In this document: positions 1 to 11,071 of the stretch, in pieces
Numbering within the stretch: the first letter of the stretch is position 1
Layout: each line of letters starts with the position of its first letter
Notes under the pieces: generated by a model
What the model saw: only the letters and a program-made list of their open reading frames with translations
Told to the model about the DNA's origin: nothing
Databases searched by the model: none
Assembly: GCF_019649055.1 (NCBI RefSeq)
Contig: NW_026570429.1
Span: 1 to 64,000 of the forward strand
Length of the DNA stretch: 64,000 bases
Direction of reading: 5' to 3'
Origin: Paramacrobiotus metropolitanus
Taxonomy: Eukaryota; Tardigrada; Eutardigrada; Parachela; Macrobiotidae
Position numbers and translations under genes: made by a program

Positions 1-1105
1 CAGTTGCACTTCGATATTCACGGAGCGCGAGCGTCTGAAAGTAGCAAGCAAAGAAAGTGAGTAAGCGTCAAAGTTTTACTGGTGGCGTGTCGTTGGGAGG
101 TTATTTTTGAACCGCGGACCGACTGATCGGTTCAACTTCTTTTTGTCGTCCATTGTAAATACTGCAGTGTAGTGGCCCTTTTTTAAACTTACAATGGAGC
201 GAGTCAAGCAGATCAAGTCGCGGTGGAACGGGAAATGGACATATACAGTTGGACAACTAATAAAATGGCGGATATCTTTCCCGGGATTGCGATGTTGGGT
301 GCATTGAATCATCTGACTCAAAGGGCGCTCTGTCGGAAAGCCAGGAACAGAGCAGAAGGAGGTATACCAGCTATGTCAGGAAATAATATAAGAATCACGC
401 CAGCACTGGCCAGTCAGCAAGGCTGCTCGTGATATGTTTTAACCTGAGCGTTTGCCGATTTTATTCCGATCCCGACGTGGAAAAACATTCCTTTCTATTC
501 GGGAGAAGTGTTCAGGCCGTGGAACATGAAAATGGTCGCTAAACAACCCTGAGTGGAACGGAAGAATTTTTTCAGTTTGTGTGGGTTTGAAAGTGGCTTC
601 GAATTAGGTAGGCATGGGTGGTCTTTAACAAACAAAGCTGACCTTTTGGAACATGGGCTTGCAGATTTTATAGCACAACTAAGACCTACCGTACTACTGT
701 CGGATCTTTAAGAGCACCGTCATCAAAGCTTTCCATGCCTGTCGGATCTTTAAGAGTACCGTCATCAAAGCTTTCCATGCCTCTTTGGAATGTCCGGGTG
801 AATTTTTATTCAAGATAAATAAATTACGTAGCCGACGAACAACGATTTACAAGATTTTTTTAATCGAAATCGCATTTAGCGTATTGCTCATGTTGACCGA
901 ATTGTGATTGTAAAAATTGTTTAGTCAGAGAAGCATAATGTGTTCTGCAAATTTTTTTCTTCCAGCTGTTTTTATTCAGATATTGATACAGGTAAGTTTT
1001 TCTGAAAACACCATCAAGATTAGAAGACAAAAAAACAAGCTATGGAACTTAGTATTAGAGAAAGTGGATAAAACCAGACAATTGCAAAGCCTGCTACAAA
1101 GAGTG
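1..1105. other. Intergenic, no supported gene
   Basis: No open frame here looks like a conserved protein. A short ATG frame begins near 194 (MERVKQIKSRW...) but ends within about 40 codons and resembles nothing I recognise. The only clear structure is the 42-bp tandem duplication listed separately. Confidence 0.5.
697..780. repeat. Two-copy 42-bp tandem repeat
   Basis: Positions 697-738 and 739-780 are head-to-tail copies differing at one base (agagCacc versus agagTacc). The near identity implies a recent tandem duplication or replication slippage. Confidence 0.9.
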
Positions 1106-2016
1106 TCATTTTCTGCCAGGGACTTCTGTCGTTCGACGTAGACTAAACACCCAAATCAGCGGATCAAAACGCTCTGCAACGTGAACAGAATCGTGAAACT
1201 GGCGGCCACCGTATCTGGCATCGCATAGTTTAAGTAAACTTTGCAGAAGAAGAACACATCCAAGGGCAGCCAGCAAACCGCCACCCCGAGCGTCGTCAGC
1301 GTTAGCACCACAAACGGCCGCACTAGGGCCCGTCGCGAACTGTCCGGCAGCGACCGGGATCCCTGCGATCCCTCGGCAGCCACACGCATTGGCGTTAACG
1401 GTTTGCGCCTCCGCCAGCGCTTAATAAAAATATATACATAAATCCCTAGAATCAGCATAAGCGGTAAAAATCGGTCCATCATATTCTCCACGCGGAACCA
1501 GTCCTGTAGTTGCGGTGACTGTTGGCAATGCCCGGCGTGGATAAACGGTAGATGGACGATAAACGCCGGCAGCGCAAAACAGTGGACGTAACAGATCATT
1601 CCCGCGCAAACCAGTAACGAGGTTTTTATGGTGCGGTGATGGCGGTACGCGTGCGGAAACTGCAGCGCCCAGAAACGGTCTGTCGCGATTAACAAGTGCG
1701 ACATCACCGGAATGACGGAGAATACGCGCTGAAAGTACGTGTGGAGGACACACAGTCCGAGACCGAAGGACCACTGCCCGGCCGCTTGAATCTCGTTAGA
1801 AAATTGGATGGGACGCACGCCGAGAAGAAACACCACGTTGGCCAAATACAGTACTAAAAGGTATACTGTAAAATGAGTGATGATGGACGGTTGAAGAATA
1901 TGCTTAATCAGAATGGCTGCATTGAGGATCAGCGCGGTTACGGCGATGCCGACTTGGGTGCTAAGCAGCGACGTCCACAGTTGATGCTGATGGAGTGTTG
2001 TATTGTTTGCAGCCAT
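1106..2016 (-). pseudogene. Rhodopsin-like orphan GPCR, frameshifted in TM7
   Basis: This is a single-exon class A GPCR starting with ATG at 2016 (MAANNTTLHQHQ, with an N-glycosylation site). Hydrophobic segments TM1-TM6 are all present. It has LLIATDRFW at the end of TM3 (a DRF variant of DRY) and CWLPLD in TM6. The frame stops at 1156-1158 just after FTLQSV. In the intact paralogue at 5299-6198 this position continues into DPLIWVFS, the local equivalent of NPxxY. Here one base is missing in the run at 1166-1169. Reading on in the next frame gives DPLIWVFS and a short basic tail ending at a stop at 1106-1108. Either the receptor has lost TM7 through a very recent one-base deletion, or the assembly has a homopolymer error. 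The ligand is unknown. No intron is seen, as in the paralogue. Confidence 0.8.
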
Positions 2017-3276
2017 GATAAATAATTAAAGCGATACAGCGTAGATATGAGAAACTGTCAATGTTAAATCAGTGCGCTGCCTGTTAGCTGCAGTATTCAA
2101 TAAGATAATAAAACTCGTTCCAGGATTCGCAATCTGATGTGGCTCAGACAAGCTTTTCCAAAAAGTAGTCGCGCCCAGTGGAAAAAATATAAGGCCATTC
2201 GCCGACAGGATATATTTGTCACACGGAATCCAAACGCGTTGCCGGGACGTTCGCCAGACAATGACGCAAGCTTATCATCATCGGCATGCTTTCTCACTAA
2301 TCAGGTTGAGCATAGTTTTCCAAGCTGTGCAAGCCGGTAAGCGGAATAGCTGTGTTATATTATTATTTAATAACTACTTGTGACTCGGCGTGTTCCCAAC
2401 GTTGCGGAGGACAGCAATTAAAATTAACGTGGCGGCGCGTGACGGCGCACAGTTAGCGGGATGGGCCTCCCACCTTCAAAGGAGAAATCCGTTGCGGTTT
2501 ACTCAATAGACTCTAGTGCATGTTTAATAGTTTATCGCAGGCTTTGCAGTTTATTATGCAAATGAACTCCATTTTTGTAGACCCAGGAACTTATTACCGC
2601 ACGAAAAAAAAGGAAATTACAAAGCCAACAGAATACAATATACGACAAACAAGTCTAATAACAAGTACAGTCGTACAGACTATAGCTGCACGTTATCAAA
2701 TGAAAGCCTACACATTTTCTGATGACCGGAAATGAAGCGCGTCAAGCATAATCGATATGCGGAAGTCAAACTCCCGTGCATGTATCGGAACTTGGTATAA
2801 TGTAACGGGTCACTTCCCGAGCTAATAAAATAACCAGAAACGACATGATCATTTCCGTCGCGACGTACTATCATGCAATCTTGCTGTTGCGTGCTTCCGT
2901 AGTCGGCAATGATGGCAATATGCCGCAGCGCATAGGTTTATTAAATAAAGTCATTGTGCAACCATTCCGCTCCCGCTGCATTGCTTCCATTTTGCACCGA
3001 TTTGCTTAACCTAATTAGTAGAAGACCCTACGGATGGCATCTTCATGCGCTCATTGAGCTTCCCCGCAAGCGACCCACGCAACTTGTTCCATGTCCAACC
3101 TGCCATCGATTTACCCTAATCTTTTACCATTATCCCCCACCATTGATCCGGATAATTCGTTTCCGTTACATTATGAAGTCATGCGTAAATACACACTGTT
3201 CGCAGCTTGCATCCTGCCGATTTCATACTCCCAAAAAGTATCAGATTCCTTTTTGCTGTTGCCTCAACAATTTATA

Positions 3277-4280
3277 ATGACTGCAGACAACGTGACCAGT
3301 TTTATTCAGTCTGACCAGTGGCCGCCGGTGTTTTACACCCTGGTCGTCATTGACATAACCGCTTTCCTCGGCAACGCAGCCGTCGTAATCAGATACGTTA
3401 CATCTGTAACCTTCCAAAACGATCGGTTGTCTCAGACGACAGCCGTTCGTTTTCGCCTCTAAACCGTCCGGAACGACCGGAAGCCGCCAAAACGACAGCC
3501 GTAAAATTTGCCCACCCAGTTGTTTTCGCGTTTTTGATCGCATCCAAATGGAATAAGCCAAATTCGTAACCGGTCGTTCTTAGACCGGAACGACCGGATA
3601 CAAAATTGCTCTCCGGCAGGAACGACCGGATACGAATTTACACTCGGGCTGGAACGACCGGCTACGAAATTTAGCTTATTTCATCTGGATGTGATCATAA
3701 ACGCAAAAAAAAACTGAGTGGGCAAAATTTACGGCGTCGTTTTGGCTGCCCCCGGTTCTTTCGGACATCCTGGGCTTGAGACCCATCCAGCTCTTCAACG
3801 CCTTCCACGCAAGCGGGGATTGGTCGTTCGGCGGCCAGATGTGCGTCATCCACACGTACTTACTCTTAGTGTTTTCCGTCACACGGTTGCTGTCCTATTT
3901 GCTAATCGCCATGGACAGCTTCTGGTCGCTGCAGTTCCCGTATTTGTATCGCAGTCACCATAATATCAAAAATTCTTACTAATTTGTTCGGGAATGGTTT
4001 GTTACGTTCGCTGTTTTGTGCTGCCGGCGTTTATCGTATATCTACCGTCCATAAACGCCGCACACTGCCAACCATCGCCGCGCTCGCGCTGGTACCGCGC
4101 GGAGAATGTTGTTGATCGGAATGTGCCGCTGCTGATGATTTCTGTGATTGACTTGTTAATTATCATCAAACGCTGGTGTCAACGCTGGCAACGCAAAACG
4201 CCGGCATCGCTACCTGTGGCCCTCGCGGGAATGCGGACACCCCGGCGCGACGGCGGTGATGGCCGTGCGGTCAACCTCCA
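3277..4280 (+). pseudogene. GPCR pseudogene disrupted by a MITE
   Basis: The copy starts at ATG 3277 (MTADNVTSFIQSDQW) and follows the intact paralogue at 5299-6198 through TM1. After ...VVIR (about 3395) a foldback element replaces roughly 25 codons covering the first intracellular loop and most of TM2. Homology resumes near 3765 at ILGLRPIQLFN and runs through TM3 (LLIAMDSFW; the DR of DRF is DS here). A one-base loss near 3975 causes a stop. Homology continues in another frame through TM4, TM5 and the KRW segment, and fades near 4280. TM6 and TM7 are absent. This is clearly dead. Confidence 0.9.
3467..3765. mobile_element. Foldback MITE inside the GPCR pseudogene
   Basis: Two imperfect 92-bp inverted arms (3467-3558 and 3674-3765) flank a centre of about 115 bp. 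The arms share long blocks such as gccaaaacga and gcccac(c/t)cagt. The motif ggaacgaccgg recurs four times in the arm and centre. There is no coding capacity. A further 70 bp at 3396-3466, absent from the intact receptor, may belong to the insertion. Neither a target duplication nor the superfamily could be settled, because host sequence was lost at the site. Confidence 0.8.
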
Positions 4281-5298
4281 CTCAATTAGGAAATGCCCGT
4301 TCGATTCCGGACTGTGTATCATCATGCGCATTGCGCCGCAGCTTTCGAACACATAGCTGCTCATCGCTGAAGCCACCATGCGATCGAAGCATCTTATTAT
4401 CTTGTGTGCATATGGACTCAAATTCATTCAGTACCATGAACAAATGATGGCAAATGCTGCCACAGATAAAATTGTAGTTCGCGAAATCACAGCTTAGAAA
4501 TACAGGACTTCCAATACAATAATCATGACTGGAAAATCAGGAGGAGCTCTTTTGTTGTGCTTGAGTGAAGTAGCATTTTCTTTGAAATTAAATAAGTAAT
4601 CACTGCCGGAACATATTTCAGTAATTGTTGTTCGAATGCGGTGATTATACTTTTCCCGACTCCGGCTACGTCTGTGTGCCTTGCCATTTTGCACGCTTTG
4701 GACATGTATTACATTCGATGCGCGGAGAGTGTCAACGCATGTCACATCCGCTTTGAGGAGATACGAAAGGAACGAAGATTTGGAAGTTTTGTACGCAAAC
4801 TGGTGAAGGGAAAATTCATCATGGACAGCTATTCCGCATTAGAATTCCATCCCACATTATTACGGATCGCTTTTTAATTAAACCGATACGTGCAATATTT
4901 TTCTGTTTTACTAATTCAAAATTGAATTTACTTTTTTGAAATTCATTACTACTCGTAGAGAAACGGAACAACATTGCACAAAAATGGACTTGAAGTACAG
5001 TAACGAGCATACCGGTATGTGATAATATTATGATGATACACAAATCACCAGACATTATTATTATTATTGAATACTGATCGAGAGATAACTGGGGATCGCA
5101 ACGTACGAACATGCTTTGCTTACCCAAAAACGCGTAGATAACTTATTATTAGACAGTGTAAAAACTTGTAGAAAAACACGTCGAGTGCTCCTAATCGAAG
5201 AAGCTGGGAATATACACTAAAGCCATCGTAAGTGGTAGACAACCCAAGGAAGCCGGTTATAGTAATGCAACTAGCACCCAATCATCCACATTACCGGC
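4281..5298. other. Spacer between inverted arms, no supported gene
   Basis: This AT-rich spacer separates the two arms of the inverted duplication. The short frames present show no recognisable domain or conservation with the rest of the window. Confidence 0.5.
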
Positions 5299-6198
5299 TC
5301 ATCGTTTGTGACGGCGACTGAACACCCAAATTAGCGGATCGAAGACGCTTTGCAGCGTAAACAGTATGACAAAACACTGGGCCACACTATCCGGCATTCG
5401 GTAGTTGAAATACACTTTACAGGCGAAATACACATCTAACGGCAGCCAGCACACCGCAACCTCCAACGTCGTCAGCGTCAGCACCACGAACGGACGCACC
5501 GACGTTCTCCGCACGGCCAAAACCGTCGTCGAGTGAGGTATCCGCGATCCCGCGGGAGACACATGTACCGATGCCGGCGTCTTGCGTCGGTGCCAGCGCT
5601 TGATGATAATAAACAAGTAAATCACTAATATCAACAGCAGCGGTACAATCCGATCGATAACATACTCCACGCGGTACCAGTACCGCGAGCGCGGCGATGG
5701 TTGGCAGTGCGCGGCGTTTATGGACGGTAGATATACGATAAACGCCGGCAGCGCAAAACAGTGCACATAACAAACCATGCCCAAACAAATAAGTAAAGAT
5801 GTCTTGATATTATGGTGACTGCGATACGAATGCGGAAACTGCAGCGCCCAGAAGCGGTCTGTGGCGATTAGCAAATGCGACAACAACGGTGTGACGGAGA
5901 ACACTAAGAGGAAATACGTGTGGATGATGCACAGTTGGCCGCCGAACGACCAATTCCCGCCATTGTGGATATCGTTGAAGAGCTCCATCGGTTTCACGCC
6001 CAGAATAATGACTACGTTGGCCAGGTACAGCACCAGCAGGTACACAGTGAAATGGCTGATAATTGACGGCTGGAGCAGGTGTCTGATTAAGACGGCTGCG
6101 TTGAGGAGGAACGCGGTTATGGCAATGACGGTCTGTGTGCAAAATAACGGCGTCCAGCGGTCTGACTGCATAAAATTGGTCGTGTTGTTAGCAGTCAT
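5299..6198 (-). CDS. Rhodopsin-like (class A) orphan GPCR, intact
   Basis: A 299-aa intronless receptor with seven hydrophobic segments and an N-terminal glycosylation site (NNTTNF). Features seen: LLIATDRFWALQF after TM3 (DRF in place of DRY), a basic third loop (KRWHRRK), CWLPLD in TM6, DPLIWVFS in TM7 (in place of NPxxY), and a very short basic C-terminus (RRHKR) with no palmitoylation cysteine. A cysteine pair able to link TM3 to loop 2 is present (GGQLCIIH and AAHCQPS). It is expected at the plasma membrane, coupled to G proteins; the ligand is unknown. The start is fixed by ATG at 6198, where both the frameshifted paralogue at 1106-2016 and the pseudogene at 3277 also begin. It lies in arm B of the inverted duplication. 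Confidence 0.88.
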   Translation of the reverse strand: MTANNTTNFMQSDRWTPLFCTQTVIAITAFLLNAAVLIRHLLQPSIISHFTVYLLVLYLANVVIILGVKPMELFNDIHNGGNWSFGGQLCIIHTYFLLVFSVTPLLSHLLIATDRFWALQFPHSYRSHHNIKTSLLICLGMVCYVHCFALPAFIVYLPSINAAHCQPSPRSRYWYRVEYVIDRIVPLLLILVIYLFIIIKRWHRRKTPASVHVSPAGSRIPHSTTVLAVRRTSVRPFVVLTLTTLEVAVCWLPLDVYFACKVYFNYRMPDSVAQCFVILFTLQSVFDPLIWVFSRRHKR

Positions 6199-7325
6199 TT
6201 TTAAGTTTACAGTTAAGAACGAGAAGAAATCTGATAGTGATTGGGAGTGTCCAATCGGTGGAATGCAGCTTCATACAGAAGGCATTCACCCATCCGTTGA
6301 TAATGTAGCGGAAACAAATTATCCAGAGTGATGGCGTGTGATGATGGTAAAGCGTAATTTTAAATCGATGTCACATTGGACTTAAGAGTTGGAAGAAGTT
6401 GCGTGGGAGTACAATGATCAGGCGCGGAATGCCGTCCGCAGGGTCTCTTACTAATTAGGTTAACCAAATCAGTGGAAAATGGAAGCAGTATAGCGGGAAG
6501 CAGAATGACTGCGCAGGAACTATACTTAATAATGTCCATATATGGCGCCATGCTGTCATCGTTGCCGACAACGTAAGTAGAAAACAGCAGGGGATTGCGT
6601 GATAGTGCACCGTGACAGGCAACGAGCCCATCGTTTTTGACCGTTTTATTAGGCAAACAACACGGTACATGATACCAAAGTCCGATACGTACACGCACAG
6701 GAGCTTGACTTCCGCAGATCGATCAGGCTTGACGCGCTTCTCGCTGTTCATTCATTTGAAAATCTCTAGGTTTTCATTTGATTACTGGCGGCTACTTGCT
6801 GTTAGTATCGTTCGCCGTGTATTTTAATAGTATTCGATTTTTTGTTTTCATTTTTTGGTATTGTATAGTAAACTCCGTGGGTCTAGAAAATGGGTTTATG
6901 CGCATATCTGCAAAGTGCGTAAAATAAAATATAAATCATGTGGCAAAATCTTTTGAGGGATACTGCAATGGATTTCTCCCTTCAAAGGTGGCAGGTCCAT
7001 CCCCGTTACTGTGCATCATCGTTTTATTTTTAATATCCCTTCTCCGTGACGTTGGCAACACGCCCAGTCACAGCGAGCTATTAAATACTGATGCAACACA
7101 GTCGTTGATTGGTATACCGGCTATCATCGCTTGGCAAGCTATTTGAATACTTCATAATTAGTGAGAGAGCATGCCGATGGCAATAGGCATTTTGTGTCAG
7201 TGTCTGGCAATCGTCTCTGAAACGCGATATTCCCTCTGATAAATATAACCTGCCGGCGAATGGCCTTACATTTTCTCCACTGGGCGCGACCACTTTGAGG
7301 AATTTGCCTGAGCCTCATTGGATAA
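5330..7325 (-). repeat. Arm B of the inverted segmental duplication
   Basis: This is the inverted partner of 2125-4280, carrying the intact GPCR and about 1.1 kb of its 5' flank (6199-7325). The flank is conserved with 2125-3276. Apart from the duplicated promoter-side sequence I see no other gene in 6199-7325. Confidence 0.85.
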
Positions 7326-7931
7326 CGACTTACAGCGTGAGTTTCAATGTTAATGTGAAATGCTTGAGGCCAGCAGACATCGCAATGGATTAATCACTCC
7401 ACGGTTGCAAATTTTGCGTTGCGTAGATTTAGAACAAGGCCGCCAATAACACAACAGTCCACCAGCATCAGCCGTGGATGCCGCTGCTTAGCACCCAAAT
7501 CTAAATGGCCATAACCGTTCTGATTCCTAAACGAGCCGTTTGATCAAGTTGTGGCTACAAACGTTTGTAAGAAATCACTAAGAATAGGAAGCCAGTACTG
7601 GATATCCCATTTTTAATGACACCACCGGGCTGAAAGCCACCACCGGAGAAATGTAAGCGATTTACGGACACGTCTCAGCAATTCGTTGATTTAAGCAGCA
7701 AAAAGAAAAGCCACCGATGACGATGATTCACTTAAAGAAAGTATCAACTATCAACACGGATAAAATTTAAAAGAATCAAAAATAAGACTAGGTTTTTCTT
7801 ATGGCTAGCCACAAATGTCCTCCTGCAGCGCGGAAACAGACGATAGTGCCTGGTGCAGATGTATCCCGAACTTGGTTCCCATTTCTGCAGAGTAAAATCA
7901 AACAACTGGCTTTTTCTACACAGGATTGTTT
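7326..7931. other. Intergenic, no supported gene
   Basis: No open frame with recognisable features. This stretch probably contains the 3' flank of the minus-strand gene that follows. Confidence 0.5.
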
Positions 7932-8851
7932 TTAAAATTTGATATGTTTCCTGCTCTTCGCAGGATCTGTACACAGTCTCATACCTTTGTAGTCGAAAAG
8001 GGCTTCTAACTGTTGTTGAATGGTGTCCAACATCTCGTTTAATTCACCCGAATGCGTATTATTCGAAACCTTCCCATTTTTTCGCGTGATTCTTCCACCA
8101 TTCCGATTTTTCCTTCTCGCATGAGCACTGCCAGCTTTCCCCAGCTTCCCTCCTGCAGTAGGTCCGCCCTGGGGGAACTCAGGGAACATCGCGTCGAAGA
8201 ACTGAGAAAACGCAGAGAATTCGTCAACTAAATTCTCCTCTTCTTCGTCCACCGTTTTCGGATCCTCTGGAATTTCGTGGGAAGCGTTTTCGCTGCATCT
8301 TTCGGCTGTGTGGTTTTTTTCGGTGGATACACGAATTGTTCGCGCCGAGCGATCTTCCCGGAAAAAGATTGCGGCGGTGGAAACGCGAACATGTACGGGA
8401 ACATCGGCGGGACAGGGAATGGGTAGTGCGGAAACGGATGTCCGGGGAAACTTGCACCGTGTGGAAAAGATGACGTTGGGCGGGAGCACTGTTCTTGATC
8501 ACCGAATCCCGAATCGGTTTGGTCGCTGGGTTCCTGATGTGGAGGTGCAAATACCGGGCAGGTCTCCTCGTTCTCTGCATTTGATCCGGGTCCGCCATTT
8601 CCCCGTTGTGGATGGGGAATGAAAAAGGGATTCTTAGGAGCATAGCTCTTATCTCTACGTCCTTCCTCCGTGTGTGACGGTTCCGAATACGAGGGGAATG
8701 CGCCGGGATAACGCTGGTACGCCCCGGGCGGCGGATACGAAAAGATCGGACCTGCGAATTGGGGGTAAGGATAAAAGACCTGACTGGTCGTGAAGCATGA
8801 GTGTTTTAGTAGTACAAAGATGGCTAGTACAATGCCCGATCGGTGCGGCAT
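7932..8851 (-). CDS. Secreted proline-rich protein with an acidic C-terminal part (apparent frameshift)
   Basis: The frame starts at ATG 8851 with a signal peptide (hydrophobic IVLAIFVLL, small residues after). A region rich in Pro, Tyr, Phe and Gly follows (PYPQFAGP, FPHYPFPVPPMFPY), then a stop at 8228. The next frame on the same strand continues from about 8320 with an acidic then basic tail (EDPKTVDEEEENLVDEF ... EALFDYKGM) and stops at 7932. One extra A in the seven-A run near 8315 would join the two frames into one protein of about 300 residues. No family is recognised. The composition resembles structural or adhesive extracellular proteins. Alternatives are a small unrecognised intron or two independent frames. 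Confidence 0.55.
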
Positions 8852-9440
8852 ATTACGTTACGTTAGTGGTAGAACTTAGTAATACAGGAAAAATATCGCG
8901 CCTCGAAAACTGGTCGGCTGTTTACAGTCTGAGTTAGTCTCTAAATTATCAGCGTTTCCCCCACTTCACAATATTTGCTGCAGTGTGTTTAATTAGTACA
9001 GCGATGTACTTATATTCCACAATTTTCAAGATCCATGCATTTGACATTCTTAGCAACTAGTTGTACGAAGATGACCTTTCACACAAACTATTTTGCATTT
9101 AGCCGGAAATTGTTCAGAATAAAACACTCCATTATCATTAACCAGTTTCATAATTATTTTATCTTGCACTTTTATTTTGGCACGTTTTGATTTTCTTTCA
9201 AATTCCCAGTAAAGCGGAATTTACATTTCGAAAGAAAAAAACAGGCTAATTACCGGCAAATACGATTCAATATCAGCCAAGCACTTAATGCAACTGCCAG
9301 CACAGAAAAATTTCCCGAACGTCATACAAAACTGCCAGAAGATGCAATCGAATTATGTACACGCTGCAACATATGCATATAGCAGAGTGGACAGCAATTT
9401 TCCCTGCCAAAATGCACGAATGCTACGAAACGGTTCGGTT
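8852..9440. other. Intergenic, no supported gene
   Basis: AT-rich sequence between two minus-strand genes. It should hold the promoter of the proline-rich gene and the 3' end of the next gene. I see no gene in it. Confidence 0.5.
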
Positions 9441-10265
9441 TCATCTCTGAGTTTTCTCTTCCTCCGGTTTATCACCCGTTCTCGACTTCGGCTCGTTCAC
9501 CGTGGCGAAATACTGCTGCAACCTAACCACGGTGGCGTTAAACCGCTCCTGCGACAACTGCGTCATCTGGTTCCACAGTTTGCGCTCATCGCGGTTGAGG
9601 AATTCAGGTGGCGGGGTGTGCGCCGTCCAGGCCATCTCTTTCGGTGCGCTGGCCATACCCGTCTCTGAGTCCTTGGCCATCAGCGGCGGCTTGACATTGA
9701 CGCTGTCGCCACACTGCCCGCCCAGCTGGCGCTTACTCTGAATGGTGACCGTCTGCTCGCGGTGGCTGAACAGCGCCACCGGGGATTTTGGCATCGGCGT
9801 AGTACGATATCTTCGCGCCGAGCGGGTTTTCTTTACTGATGACTTCCGCAGCGCTTCGCGCGGCGACCGCACCGCGTCCATCTTGATTGTCGCGGTCTTC
9901 GACGGCGGATCGTCGCGGCGGGAACACTCGGACGAACTGCAGCTGGAGGTCTCCGGGTCCCTGCCCAGTAAGCGTGACCTTTCGCTGTCTTTCTTCGAGA
10001 AGAACGCGGATTTGCTTTTCCGCAAGGATTTCGGGATGAGACTGGCGAATTTGTCCGACAGGCTGTAGAAGGAACCCGCCAGGCTTAAACGGCTCCCGGA
10101 GTTTGATTCGGAGTCTTTGCTTTTGTAGTCGGCGGAGAAGAGACTGACGGGATAGAATTCTATGGGCTGCGCGGCCGCCGAAGGGAAGCAGCAGTCTAGG
10201 CCGAGTTTGCGGCCGATCGATTTAAAACTGTTGACCGGACTGGGCGCCGGGTCTTCGTTGGACAT
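9441..10265 (-). CDS. Unrecognised serine-rich basic protein
   Basis: A 274-aa single-exon frame. ATG at 10265 (MSNEDPAPSPVNS) is the first true start. The sequence is rich in Ser, Lys and Arg with many potential phosphorylation sites (SLRKSKSAFFSKK, SSCSSSECSRRDD, RSARRYRTTPMPKS). The more ordered C-terminal segment is PPEFLNRDERKLWNQMTQL, followed by a predicted helix. No signal peptide, membrane segment or known domain is visible. It reads like a disordered regulatory or scaffold protein. Codon use and GC content match neighbouring coding regions, and the open frame is much longer than chance, so I believe it is real. No function can be assigned. Confidence 0.65.
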   Translation of the reverse strand: MSNEDPAPSPVNSFKSIGRKLGLDCCFPSAAAQPIEFYPVSLFSADYKSKDSESNSGSRLSLAGSFYSLSDKFASLIPKSLRKSKSAFFSKKDSERSRLLGRDPETSSCSSSECSRRDDPPSKTATIKMDAVRSPREALRKSSVKKTRSARRYRTTPMPKSPVALFSHREQTVTIQSKRQLGGQCGDSVNVKPPLMAKDSETGMASAPKEMAWTAHTPPPEFLNRDERKLWNQMTQLSQERFNATVVRLQQYFATVNEPKSRTGDKPEEEKTQR

Positions 10266-11071
10266 GGTCTGCTTAAAGGCCACGATGGGGTGGCTTATTG
10301 AACAGCGTGGACGACGTTAATTCCGGCTTAACAGCTACACCGATGATTCTCAAAATAAGTTCAACGCCCAGATCCAATGCTGTCACTCCAGGTCAAGCAT
10401 AATTCGGTAGCAAAACATTTGCGTGAAATGAGCGATCTTCGGGCGCATCACGAACTGATTATATAAGTATTTGAATATGGAATATTGCGATAATAGAAAA
10501 TAAAATGCAAAACTATTGTTATAATAATTATAAAGATCGATTAAATGGAACAGCTGTCTCCGTCGGAAATCAATTGGCAAGCGGAATTTTCGAACCACGT
10601 GGAAACACTTAAACAGAATCGGTCGCTAATTCTAGCTGGAAAACGAATTGGTGGACGCTTCGTTGTAAAAAATCAGGCTGTTATCTTCCTTGGCGGATGA
10701 ATCAGGTAAAGTACGGTACGAGTACATTATATTTTCATGATGCATAATTTCAAGTGTTGTTGCACTTGGCAACTTGGTGCATCACTCTAGTACATTACTG
10801 CAAAACTTTAAAATGTTTTTATAAACGTAAAAATCAATAATAATTTGTGTGATCTTTGCGCTTGAAGTTGTGTGACGCTCTGACTATAAAATCGTTATAC
10901 AGTAAGATAAATCGGACTACGGTGACCGTTGCTTAAATCGAGTTTTGCTGTTTTCTGGTAATTAGTTTAACAAATCTGCGTTGATTTTGCGATGCAAGCC
11001 GAGCTGGTACAGTTTTAGACCCGATTATTGGTTTCGGAATTTTAATTTTATCGTGGAATATTAAATACGCC
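10266..11071. other. Intergenic between divergent genes
   Basis: AT-rich divergent region. A TATAAA lies at 10885-10890, about 190 bp before the hydrolase start, but spacing alone does not prove use. No gene seen. Confidence 0.45.

Larger units (their letters stand above)
2125..4280 (+). repeat. Arm A of an inverted segmental duplication
   Basis: Read on the plus strand, this stretch matches the reverse complement of about 5330-7325 in order. The shared block near 2165-2500 matches 7290-6965, 2690-2800 matches 6790-6650, 2960-3276 matches 6500-6199, and the GPCR follows. The arms are diverged by many substitutions and small indels, so the duplication is not young. Arm A is truncated within the receptor's third intracellular loop, losing TM6 and TM7. 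Confidence 0.85.

Noticed and set aside
1241-1441. Plus-strand frame opposite the first GPCR
   Set aside because: Shadow of the receptor on the other strand.
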